A stretch of 64,000 nt of DNA from Diospyros lotus. Taxonomy: Eukaryota; Streptophyta; Magnoliopsida; Ericales; Ebenaceae. Under the pieces are notes generated by a model. That model was not told the origin of the DNA, searched no databases, and worked only from the letters and a program-made list of their open reading frames with translations. How positions within the stretch are numbered: position 1 is the first letter of the stretch; each line of letters opens with the position of its first letter. The stretch spans positions 13,531,669 through 13,595,668 of the forward strand of contig NC_068344.1 of assembly GCF_014633365.1 (NCBI RefSeq), written 5' to 3'. Shown one piece after another: positions 20,901 to 31,016 of this stretch. The translations under genes and the position numbers were made by a program.

Positions 20901-22246
20901 CAATCGGAGGGGTAAGTATGATTTATTTTTATAATCATGTATAGGACTGAAATAGGAGTCCGTAGGTTCAAACGGAAGTCGATTCGGAGTTAAAATGAGA
21001 AAGATATGGCAACAATACTAAAGGGTATCAAATCTGCCCCCAAGACGCGAAAATAGGCGCCACCTCTTCTTGGGGCGCGTGAGGTCGCGTGGAGGCCCCT
21101 TTTTCCATTATATTTCACATATGAACCCCTTATTTGATTACCTACAATCCAATATAAGATTACATGAGTTTTAGTTCACGAAAATACGCGTTTTGTCTAC
21201 AAAAATACAAACCCAGTAAGGTGTGAAGCCTTAAACATTCGAAACTCATCCAACCAAGTTGAGGTAAGTACATTATGAACTATTTATGTTGTTTAAGCAT
21301 GCCCATGAATTATTTTATGTGGTCCCTCATGATATGTTATGTTCACGCAAGTTTCAGGACCGGAGCTCGATAGCGCTACGCACGAGGGTTCGTGCCCCCG
21401 TAGTTGGTGGAACCTCTCGTGTCTCCATATGATATGTTATGTTATATTATGTCATGACTTGTTTAAATACATATGATAGTTCTCTTGTACTTACTGAGAC
21501 TCGCAAGAATCTCATCCCATATTTTCTCCCCCAGGTGATTATGAATAAGGAGATCGGAACGTGGACGTGGAGTGTGGTGGCTATTTGAAGATAATTTTAA
21601 ATAGTCGAAATGATGTTTCTCTCTTCTTATATTAGAAAGATTTTTAATATTACACTCTTATGATAAATGTACACTATTGCTACACCATATGTCTTTAAAG
21701 CTTATATAACTTTATGAAAAGAGCCAAGTTTCATTTTAAGTCCGGTTTTCTTGGTATGGATGCTATTATATTTGCAAAGTCTTTCTTTCTTCTATTGAAG
21801 CCATGTTTTCAGTATCAAACTTTACATTTACATGAAACATGCTCTAAATTCTATTATATTTGAAACATCATTTAAGTTTACAGAAGTATCACTTCTCAAG
21901 TTTTTGTCTGCGCTAAACTTTGATGTTCATAAGAATATTATTATCGTTATTATTTATAAGCATGTTTTAAGTCACGGGTGTCACAAGGATACTCAAGGTT
22001 GTAAGAAGTGTGTGTGTGGGTGTCCTGTAATTGTACCTTCAGTGATGTATTGTCTTTTGGAATATTGGAGGTCGTGAGCATTTCTCATACTTGTAAAGGA
22101 ACTACAGTGGAAACCCTATTTATTTAGCTTTGATTAAGCTTTTAGGTTCGATCCAACGCTTCCATTGGTAAGGGTTTCCATAACGCCCGCGGCAATGTTT
22201 GCTTATATTTTGCATCATTATGTATTTGGAAAAGTGGGGGGTTACA
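17997..22246 (+). mobile_element. Solo LTR, family A, inserted in gag; itself interrupted
   Basis: Ends are TGTAATACCCC and GGGGGGTTACA, with perfect target duplication CCTAT at 17992-17996 and 22247-22251. Removing the nested element leaves about 2.0 kb, similar to the other family A copy at 49990-51939 (1950 bp). Shared blocks include GTGAATAGCAGCTAGG, TTCGATCCAA.GCTTCCATTGG and the last 30 bp. A plus-strand CTATAAATAAGGGCTTTGG promoter-like box lies at about 18863. There is no internal region or primer site, so it is a solo LTR left by LTR-LTR recombination. Confidence 0.9.
19762..21985 (+). mobile_element. Solo LTR, family D, nested in the family A solo LTR
   Basis: Ends are TGTAACACCCG and CACGGGTGTCACA, with perfect target duplication AGGAT at 19757-19761 and 21986-21990. 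It interrupts the family A sequence between GCAGCTAGG and ACTCAAGGTTGTAAG, which is continuous in the copy at 49990-51939. Diverged internal duplications of TCTTGGAATGGCTTA...CTTGGAAG occur at 20155-20400. Plus-strand GGCTATTTAAAGGGAAGG near 20747 may be its TATA region. No internal domain. Confidence 0.9.
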
Positions 22247-22251
22247 CCTAT

Positions 22252-22738
22252 CCCCCCGACGAGGAGTAGATCGGGAATGAGAATCGAAAGTGGCCTCCTG
22301 GTAAGAATCAGCTCCCACCTCGGGTTGAGGCTCAAGCAATGGCATAAACTTTTTCAAAGTATCGGGAAATGTCCTTCCAGGCATCTTTCCTTGGAGTATG
22401 CCAGCCATGTCTCGAAGTTCCTACATGCCCTCAACATGTTGCTACCTCAATGCTTCGTACTCTTCCCAAGGGACCATACGCGGTGGCTGTCTCGAAGTCC
22501 CTTCTTAATTAGTGGGAAGTGATCCTGAGCTGATGTTAAGCAGAGGTGGCACTGATTGGTTCCCCACTTGTTGGCTCGGGGAAATGGAACAATCACCTCC
22601 CTGCGATTGAGCATTATGAGGGGGCGGAGGTGCTCTTTGTGGGTGAGAATCTGGAATAATGAGAGGCGCTCCCTGTTGTTGAGAATTCTGTGGCGGTAGG
22701 CGTGTTTCTACGCCTTGAGAGAGTTCATCGGTGTCCAT
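22252..22738 (-). pseudogene. gag: Gag N-terminal part of the gag-only element
   Basis: It lies directly downstream (minus strand) of the primer site. The frame opens MDTDELSQG, is rich in P/Q/S (NSQQQGAPLIIPDSHPQRAP), then shows EYEALR and LRDMAGILQGKMPGRTF with LKKFMPLLEPQPE, parallel to the gag at 1-654. Stops lie at about 22505, 22455 and 22434. It is cut at 22251 by the family A solo LTR and resumes at 17996 in the same frame. Confidence 0.8.
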
Positions 22739-22776
22739 GGGTGTTTGCCATTCTTAAGTTGACTTTTTGTCTTGCG

Positions 22777-22797
22777 TTTCCCATAGATGGCACCAAT
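22777..22797 (-). other. Primer-binding-site region of the gag-only element
   Basis: On the minus strand the LTR end GGCAACAACA is followed by ATTGGTGCCATCTATGGGA, the same layout as at 688-708 and 49321-49341. Confidence 0.7.
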
Positions 22798-24065
22798 TGT
22801 TGTTGCCAAAATACAACAATCTATTTTTACTTGTGGGCATATGTAAAAGTCTTGGGAGTCGTGCCTTCACTGATGAGAATCTTAACGACCAACTGGATCT
22901 GGTAGATGTGTAGATCTGGTAATCCAACAGAGCTGATGGTTTGACAGGACTGATGATCTGGTGGGCTAATGATCTGGTGGCCCAAGATAACCGAGTGACC
23001 TGAGGTGACGAGTGGCCTTGAATAATCGAGTGACCTGAGGTGACGAGTGGCCTTGGATAACCGAGTGGCCTACAAAACAAGAGCACCATTAGGACGCAGG
23101 TGGGGGTCCCCGCGCAAACCCTCCTATGCTTAAGTTAGATCTCGAGAGAAAATGCAAAATGGTACTTCAATAACTCAAGAGTGCATACCTTGTGATGAAG
23201 GCATGGTCTCATATTTATAGCGGAGGACAGAGAGGAGACGTGCGACAATCGGGGCGAGAGTCTCGCGGCTTGTTTCAATGATTTCGAGGCCCATCTGAGA
23301 GGGAAAAGAGGAGAGATTGGCCTAAGCCCACTCGACCATGACCGAGTGGGGGGCCACTCGGTCATGCCTTCTTTTGCCTTTTTCCTTGGTTCGGTTTTGC
23401 GTCATTCCCATATCTCAAGTTCATGCCAGATTTTCACCTTCATTAAGATCGAATTTCTTAAAACTAAAAACATGAAAGTTGTAGATAATTCTCTTAGCTT
23501 TGCATAGGACTTTGAATCAGCTCAATTGAAGCTCGTATGAGAAAGTTATGGTAAAAAAACCAAAGAAGTGTCATACCCACTCGGCATAATCGAGTGGGTC
23601 ATGAAAAGTGAGGGGAAATTAGTCTCCCCATGACCGAGTGGGGGGCCACTCGTTCATGCCTTCTTTTTCCCTTTTGTCATGGTTCGGATCCATCTTTCTT
23701 CAATACTTGACTCTGAGCCTTAATAGTGCAGTTACATCAACTTAGATCCCAATTTAAGCCTTGATGTGGCCAGTATGTCTCAAAACGCAAAACACAAAAG
23801 TTGTAGATAATTATCTTGGATTTCCATAGGATTTTGAATCACCTCAATTGGAGCTTGTATGAGAGAGTTATGACTGAAAAACCAAAGTAGTGTTGTACTC
23901 ACTCAGCATAACCGAGTGGGTCCTCCCCACTTGGTCTCGGCTTGACCTTTTGCTCCTTCGGGTTGTTTTCTTGATCTCCTACAACCCATTGGGCCCTTTG
24001 TCTTCATATCCATGTCTCGCGACTCTTTTAGGTATTGTAACTCTCCAAGTTTGCAGGGCATATCA
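22798..24065 (-). mobile_element. 5' LTR of the gag-only element (1268 bp)
   Basis: Plus-strand ends TGTTGTTGCC and GGGCATATCA match the other LTR at 12690-14027. It carries two 35-bp units instead of four. The minus-strand TATA-like box lies in CTCATATTTATAGCGG at about 23208. Its junction with gag through the primer site identifies it as the 5' LTR. Confidence 0.85.
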
Positions 24066-24070
24066 ACAGA

Positions 24071-24312
24071 CAAGAACTAAAATAAGAAAACCAAAAAAAA
24101 ACATTTTTTTAACTTCCACTGATCCTCTTCTTTTTGTATTTTTCTAGGTACTCTGCTCTCTACCCACACTTGATTCTATAGAATGTTGGTTCCTTTTTAA
24201 GCTTGTCGCACATGGAAGAGGGGACCACTTGGTGAAAAGTTGTTCAAAAAGTTCGTTGAATTTACCTTAGAGCCACCGTGTTCATTTGTGCATGTCAGAG
24301 CATTTTCGGATC
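24071..24312 (-). mobile_element. Athila-like LTR, part 2 of 3
   Basis: A 242-bp island between the gag-only element and a solo LTR, bounded by ACAGA (shared target duplication) and GGATC (24308-24312). It has no features of its own; it is read as the middle of the LTR because removing both insertions makes it contiguous with 11734-12689 and 26311-27118. Confidence 0.6.
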
Positions 24313-26310
24313 TAAAAGTAAAGTAAGATCGCTACGGGGCAAGCAGCGTAGTTCAAAAATTTTGAACCTTACCCCGATCCCGGCGATTGGATTAACGTCG
24401 AAATCAAATCATTCACAAACAAATAAATAAATCTAACCTTTAGATTATCGAGTCGTTCGCGGATTCGAGCCGTCCAAGCGTCCGACCTCTAACTCGTGAT
24501 ACGCGGCACGCGTCCGTTGGCAAGGAGAGCGGAATAGGAGTGCTAGCTCCTTCTCCTTTGCGCGGCTTGTGTATGGACGGTAAAAGAACACCCACGTTTC
24601 AAATCGATGCCAAAAGAAATGGGAAGAGTGAACGGCAATACGTTTTTCAACTCTTGAAAAACGACATAAAAAATCACCTCTGTAATGGGCAACCTATAAA
24701 AGGATATTTATAATGAAATATCCTAGGGTTTCTAAAACCCTAATGGATTGGGCTAGCCCATTAATTCTAATTTAATTAGAATCATAAGTGGGCTTATTCT
24801 AGTCCAACTAGAAATATAATTAAATGGCCCAATCCTTTTATAGGTTAAATAAAATATTATGGCCCAAATCTAATTCAAGCCCAAATATATTTTATTTAAT
24901 ATTTGGCCCAAATCTAATTTGGTCCAAATATAATATTTAATATTTGGCCCAAATCTAATTTAGTCCAAATATAATATTTATTTTAATATTTGGCCCAAAT
25001 CCAATTTAGTCCAAATATAATATTTAATTTAATATTTGGCCCAAATCTAATTTAGTCCAAATATTAACTTAAGCCCAAAAATATTTTATTTCCTATTTGC
25101 CACTCCAACAAATAGAAAATCATTAAATTAGAAACTCCTTCCTAATTTAATCAAATGCCATTTTTAGGAAACTCTTTCCATTATGACGACTCCTCGTTAT
25201 ACCAACGTCATTACGTCTATTTGTTCTTTTCCCGTGAGAACCTACGACGGCACAACTTCTTGCCGAAGTGTCCCACTTAACCATACGTCCACTCTCCTAG
25301 TTTAAGCCAGGGACCGTGCCTATTGCGTATGACTCATTAGGCTTCCGAATATGTTGGCAATGTGTCGGTATGAATACATAAGACAAGATTGGCCTCTAGC
25401 AAGGCGTCATGCCTACCCAATTATTCAGAAGGATTCATAATCCGCAGATAACCTTTCACGAGCATGGTTACCGTGTAATACGATCCTCTCGTCAATGCAT
25501 CTTATGTGATCTCAAGTATGGCGATGTGTTGCTTGATAATGATCACATGAGTTTTCTTCGATCTTTCGGATATCTTCACTTAATAGAAAGTGAATCAATA
25601 ACTCCTTATTGATCTCTTTCACCATGGCCATGGATTTAAAGTGAATATCCACTGAAGGCGCCTTAGATACATCATCCTCTATCAAGGGATAGACGAGTCC
25701 CATCTTGGCTATGCACCCATCTCCATAAGCCTCATGATATACCCAACGATCGCCCACGTGCAGCCTTTGTCTAGGCCCATCGAAACGATGTCAAAGCATA
25801 CCAGTCTTCTTATGAGATGACCGTGACAACCTCAGGTCCAAGGATTAGTTACACCCATCTCGTATGAGAATTTCATCAACGTATAACCAAAATGGATTCT
25901 CATGGCGAGTCATGACCAGTGACACGTTCTCCAACATTGGTCACCTATGTACTTGTCTAGGTATCCCCATGCCTATGGGTGTGAGACCCCCATTGCTATC
26001 ACATAGCAAAAACATAGCACATACAAGTCTTACCGCAATTGTCAATGTCCATTCTTGACATTGCTACGACTTGGGACGTTTAATAATGTCTATAAACTGT
26101 GATGCATCATTTCACATCTTTATAGATTATTCACAGTATACATCATATGGACTTCTATCTAGTTTCATTCGGTTATTACAATAATAACAAGAAACTAATA
26201 GAATGACTTCTTGTGAATTTGAATAACTCCTTATTCAAATAATAACATGATTACAATTGTTAGTGTACAACATGCCCAATCTGATTGGGTCTAGAGCACC
26301 TACACTAACA
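24313..26310 (-). mobile_element. Solo LTR, family C, copy 1 (1998 bp)
   Basis: It is flanked by perfect target duplication GGATC at 24308-24312 and 26311-26315. On the minus strand it starts TGTTAGTGTAGGTGCTC and ends CTTTACTTTTA (the final CA has become TA). The same sequence forms copy 2 (49436-53332) and copy 3 (62804-63789). Internal landmarks are several ATTTGGCCCAAATCTAATT units at 24900-25060 and a GTTTTTCAAGAGTTGAAAAACG hairpin-like block at about 24650. The TGTTAGTG start suggests copia, but no coding part is attached. Confidence 0.9.
24860..25070. repeat. Diverged ~45-60 bp tandem repeat inside family C LTR
   Basis: Four or five units of TTTGGCCCAAATCTAATTTA plus TCCAAATATAATATTTA. 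The counterpart in copy 2 is at 52620-52800 and in copy 3 at 63120-63250, each with different unit numbers and degrees of decay. Confidence 0.7.
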
Positions 26311-27118
26311 GGATCTTCATTCGAATGTGAGAGCAGGGATATTCCAATGTATGCTTAGTTTTCCTTGGCTGCTTGGATCATTCGAATGAATTTCATGCTT
26401 TATTGTTCATTGCAAGATGATTTCTTCTATCATTCGAATGCAATAGTACTCTTATTCGAATGAATTTCTAATTTTCCTCTTGACTTCCTCTTAACATTTG
26501 AATGACTTGAGAAGTATTCGAATGCTATTATTTTCATACAAATGCTTTTGGGAGAATACGAATCACCTTGAGTTCTTGAGTTGTTTCTTATTCGAATTAC
26601 TCAGCCTTCATTCGAATAGCTTTTCTTTCTTCCTCAATTACATTCGAATGACTTAGTCTTCATTCGGATATGTCTTCATTGTTTCCATATGATATGTTCA
26701 TCCGAATATCTTCTCATTCTTAGCTCATTCGAATGACTTAGGAGACATTCGAATGTACACGATTTACCTTGACTCCCTGATTTGCTGCTTCTTATTCGAA
26801 TTGGGCTAACCTCGTCCGAATGCGTTCCCGATGGTCTTCATATTCGAATGTTTTGAATAATTCATTTGAATTATCTTAACTGGCTTCCATTCGAATTACT
26901 CAGCCTTCATTCGAATGTGTTAGGCTTCCTCAAAACATCTTCATTTCTTGGCTTCTTTTTCCTCTTTTGATCATGCCTTTGAAGAATTAATTCATCCTTT
27001 GATCTCTTTTCCTTCCCTTGGACTGCAACAAACATTCTTTAATATCTTTAGCTCATTACATGGATTAAGAGGTAATAAAAATATAACAAATTTTGGCATT
27101 TTTTTAGCATCAATCACA
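26311..27118 (-). mobile_element. Athila-like LTR, part 1 of 3, dense in ATTCGAAT palindromes
   Basis: It ends on the plus strand with GCATCAATCACA next to a polypurine tract, so the minus-strand LTR starts TGTGATTGATGC or TGATTGATGC. At least a dozen exact ATTCGAAT octamers occur in its first 630 bp, most as CATTCGAATG. The first 350 bp recur at 42797-43160. Confidence 0.7.
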
Positions 27119-27887
27119 CCCCCCAACTTAAACATTGCTAGTCCCTTAACAATCAAATTAAATGCAAGAATACTTCATCATCCACCAACTCATTGATAGA
27201 TTAAATCTCGTATGTGAAGCAAAACTGTATGATTAATAACATAGGGACTTTGGACATTCAAATAAATGTTTATTATTTGAACTTTTGTCCAAGGCATTTT
27301 TTTTTTTAAGTTAAATCAATCAGCATATTACATTCAATTCTCTAAGTTTTGATTGCAAACCTCACTGGACATGTCTCTCTTCAATAAGAAGATCACTCAA
27401 AGTTACTCTCAAAGGATGTACCTCAATTTGGAGTAGATGTAATGCAAGTTCAAAAATGTATCATCAATTATCAAGAATGTAATTAAGCATGGAAAGGACT
27501 TGACATAGCTTCATGATCAGAATAGTGTCTCAATGAACAACATCTAAAATTGACCAAGTCCCCTTGCTCTTGAAATTATATCATGAAATTGCATGATTCA
27601 TAGAACCAAGAGGGATCTCACTAGGAAGTAATGGGGCCAAATGGTGATGTGGGATAGAAAAGGGAATGATGGAAATCAACAGGGTGTTTAGGTCTCGGGA
27701 ATTATCCAATTCAGCTAAGAATAGATAAATAACTTCGAACTCTTTTTTTTTTTATATTGGAAATAAATATACACATGTGATGCATTCATGCATCAATAGC
27801 TGAAATCATATCAGGACATCTAAATTCAATTGGTCGTATCCGAACCTGAATCTAACTGCTATTCCAACTGAAAATGACCAAGCCTCC
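27119..27887 (-). other. Polypurine tract and 3' non-coding region of the Athila-like element
   Basis: On the minus strand AATGTTTAAGTTGGGGGG at 27119-27136 is the polypurine tract. The rest shows no gene. It was continuous with 35497-36333 before the plus-strand element inserted at 27888. Confidence 0.6.
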
Positions 27888-29440
27888 TGATAAGTGCATA
27901 ATTCCATATATTTATTTCCCTTACATATGGTCTCTTGGGTGAGCTTTATGACTTATTGTGTTGATTTATACTTATTTTTATGGTTAAGGTAATTTTAGAT
28001 AGGTTAGAATAAATTGGGCTTTTACTTACAAAATTTTAGCTTTTTAATATTTTGACCTTTTGGGCTTCTTGCAGATTTTCGAACATGTTAGAGTTCAAGA
28101 ACATGAATAAGGTCTTCAGAGATTTTGTAGAGGGATTCTTGGGATTTCCATAATGGTATTAGTTGTCCAAATCCGAGTTCGTTTGGGCCTCCACATAATG
28201 CTTCAAGTTAGAGCCAAAAAGCTGGGCCAAATCCTAACTGGATTAGAATTCTGCACAAACATGGAATCTTTAAAAGGCCATAACTTGAGCTTTTGAAGTC
28301 AAAATCCAGTGATTCAAAAGCCTAAATTCATCTAAACATTCTAAACTACAATTATTAAGAAGGGTCGAAAGCCCAAAATTCTCTTTATCTGACCCAAAAA
28401 AGGGATTTTAAGTTACGGGAGTCTAGGAGCCCTAATTCTTGGGCTGATTTGGATTCTTTGTTGGGGGATATTTAAAGTCTTGATCCAAGATCAAGAGGGG
28501 GACATCCAGGAAGAAAAAGAGGCAGAGAAGCACATTGAAGAGGGGGAAGAAGCATCCTTTTCATATTTTTCTCTTCTTTTTGTGTTCTTTCTCTCATTAT
28601 GTGTGGTTAAACTTTGGTTTTTCGGTAGAAGGATATTTTGAATCCATGGTGAAGAACACTGTGAGATCTTTTTGAGTTTATTTGCAATCTGATTTTCTCT
28701 TGAATATTCATGTATCTTCTGATTTTAATGTTTATGATTGTGTGTTTTGATTGCATAGACGGCCACTATTCAATTCTTGATGCATGATCTATTGCTAGCT
28801 TGAATACCAAATCCGTAATTGTTTGGTCTTTCTTGCATAAGTAGAAACTAGGCTTGATGATTATGGATAAGTTTTCATTCAATTCCTAGGGAGTACATGT
28901 GTTGAATTAAATAAACCGAGCTTGTGTGTTTATTGTTTAGATTTGGTCTTGTTTCCACAAAGTTTAATGCTGCCATTGAATTAAATTCTAGAGAGCTTGT
29001 TCTAGGGTTGTTTGAAGGTAAGGGTTAATTGAAGAGCTTATTTTAATTAATTAAGGAGTATGAGAAACATTGAATGAACAAAGCTTATTGTTCAGCTTTG
29101 TTGTTCTTTCTAAGGTCAAGTATTCAAGGAAAATTAGTGACTTTGTCATCAATGATCAGTATTATAACCATTAGTGGATCAATCCCTTCTACCGAAAATG
29201 TTTATATTGATTACTTTAATTTTATTACATTCTGATTTGTCTTATTAATTTAGAATAATATTTTATTTTTAATTGTTTAAATTTCAAAATACAAACCCCC
29301 CAATTGTTTCCTCTATTTATTTTGATTTTTTCAAAGGAATAGATCTAACCAATTCCTGTGGATACGACCTTGCTCATCACTATCACAATTCATATTTTTA
29401 AGAGCAAGAATTTATTATTTGCTGGATTCAACACCCATCA
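27888..29440 (+). mobile_element. 5' LTR of the 27888 element (1553 bp)
   Basis: It starts TGATAAGTGCATAATTCC and ends CAACACCCATCA. Near the 3' end it has GTGGATACGACCTTGCTC, typical of Athila/Tat LTRs. A GGATATTTAAAGTC TATA-like box at about 28467 is followed by AGAGGGGGACATCC. Confidence 0.93.
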
Positions 29441-29462
29441 AATTTTTGGCGCCGTTGCCGGG
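29441..29462 (+). other. Primer-binding site
   Basis: TTTTGGCGCCGTTGCCGGGG directly follows the LTR, the characteristic leader of Athila/Tat elements. Confidence 0.85.
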
Positions 29463-29589
29463 GATTGATGTCAAGTAGATTTATTCTTTTTATTTATTTA
29501 TTTATTTTTATTTATTTATTTTTTAGTTTTAGTGATTTGTTTTTGTTTTTTTGTTTTTTTGTTTGTGAGTCTTATGTGTTTTTAGGTTT

Positions 29590-31016
29590 ATGACCAAATT
29601 TTCTCATCAAGGTGAATTGAAATTTGACTTGGAAATTGATAGAACTATCTATAGGTTGAGAAGAGAAGCTAAGCAAGTTTCAACAAAATAGGCTTCGGGA
29701 ATAGCATCAGGCATCAATATAGCTTCGAACACTCTTTCCAGTCCATCTAGCGATTCAGAAGAAGAGGAAGTCATGACCATTAATAACAGGACATTAAAGG
29801 AGTTGGCTGCTCCTGATTTGAACCAACAGTCTTTATGTATTGAGTACCCTAATTTAGATGCTGCTTTTGAGTTAAAATCAAGACTCATACATTTGTTGCC
29901 TACTTTTCGTGGTCTTGCAGGTGAGGATTCTCATAAGCATTTGAAAGAATTCCACGTGGTGTGTTCAAGCCTGAAACCACATGGAGTGACTGAAGAACAA
30001 ATCAAATTGCGTGCTTTTCCATTCTCACTGGCTGATGTAGCAAAGGATTGGCTATTTTACTTACCTCCAGGTTCTGTAACTACATGGATAGGGATGGTTA
30101 GATTGTTTCTTGATAAATTTTCCCTGCTTCACGAGCTGCTAGCATCAGAAGAGAAATATGTGGAATAAGGCAGAAAGATATAGAAATTTTTCACGAGTAT
30201 TGGGAAAGATTTAAACAATTGTGTGCTAGCTGTCCTCAACATGGAATTTCTAAACAACTTCTCATTCAGTATTTCTATGAAGGGTTACTACCTATGGAGA
30301 GGAAAATGATGGATGCAGCTAGTGGAGGTGCTATAGTGAATAAAACCCCTAGTGCCGCTAAAGATTTGATTTTAATCATGGCTCCTAGCTCACAACAGTT
30401 TGGATTCAGACAAGACACCCCTTTGAGAAGGGTGAATGAGGTAAGTATATCTTCCCTTGAAAATCAAATATCCAATCTAACTTCTCTTGTTTAACAATTG
30501 GCTGTAGGAAATTTGCAACAAGTTAAAGCTTGTGGAATTACTAGTCATCCAACGGATATGTGCCCTACACTTCAAGAAGATTCTTTAAAGCATGTCAATG
30601 CAGTTGGAGGATTCCCAGGCCCACCACAAATGAAATACGATCCATATTCAAATACTTACAATCCAGGGTGGAGGGATCATCCCAACTTCAGTTATGGAAC
30701 AAGACCACAATTCCAACATTATCAGCTTAGACCACATATTCCACCACAACAAACTTCTTCAAGTTCAGGTATGTCTTTAGAAGAAATTGTTAAATCACTT
30801 GCAACTAACACACAACAATTTCAACAGGAGATAAGAACAAGCATCAAGCAATTGGAGAATCAAATTAGTCAACTAGCAACATCAGTGAGCAGGCTTGAAG
30901 CTCAAGGTTCTGGGAAATTGCCTTCCCAAACAGTTGTAAATCCTCGAGAAAATGTAAGTGCCATTACATTGTGAAGTGGAAAATAATTTGACATCCCCAT
31001 TCAGAATCCTATAGAA
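29590..31016 (+). pseudogene. gag: Gag of the 27888 element
   Basis: It starts at an ATG (29590) about 130 bp past the primer site: MTKFSHQGELKFDL. A stop at about 29689 is followed by SKSRLIHLLPTFRG-like capsid sequence: HLLPTFRGLAGEDSHKHLKE, AFPFSLADVAKDWLFYLPPG, TTWIGMVRLFLDKF. A frameshift near 30168 leads to another frame with YFYEGLLPMERKMMDAASGG and AAKDLILIMA. The zinc-knuckle remnant CGITSHPTDMC has lost several codons including one cysteine. Stops near 30495, 30974 and 30988 separate it from the protease frame. A glutamine-rich coiled-coil stretch (TSIKQLENQISQLATSVSRL) precedes the Gag end. Confidence 0.88.

Larger units (their letters stand above)
12690..24065 (-). mobile_element. 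Gag-only Tat-like LTR retrotransposon with nested insertions
   Basis: Two related LTRs (22798-24065 and 12690-14027) frame an internal region with a primer site at the right, gag pieces, a tandem-repeat 3' region and a polypurine tract at the left, all on the minus strand. Flanking 5-mers are ACGGA (12685-12689) and ACAGA (24066-24070), a target duplication with one transition. Without the nested solo LTR at 17997-22246 the element is about 7.1 kb. No protease, RT, RNase H or integrase sequence is seen, so it could only move with enzymes from a relative. It lies inside the Athila-like LTR. Confidence 0.8.

Noticed and set aside
25512..25757. 81-codon minus-strand frame conserved at 51892-52161
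   Set aside because: The conservation is that of the whole family C LTR including non-coding parts; the frame at 52 kb begins inside the nested family A LTR, so it is not a conserved gene.
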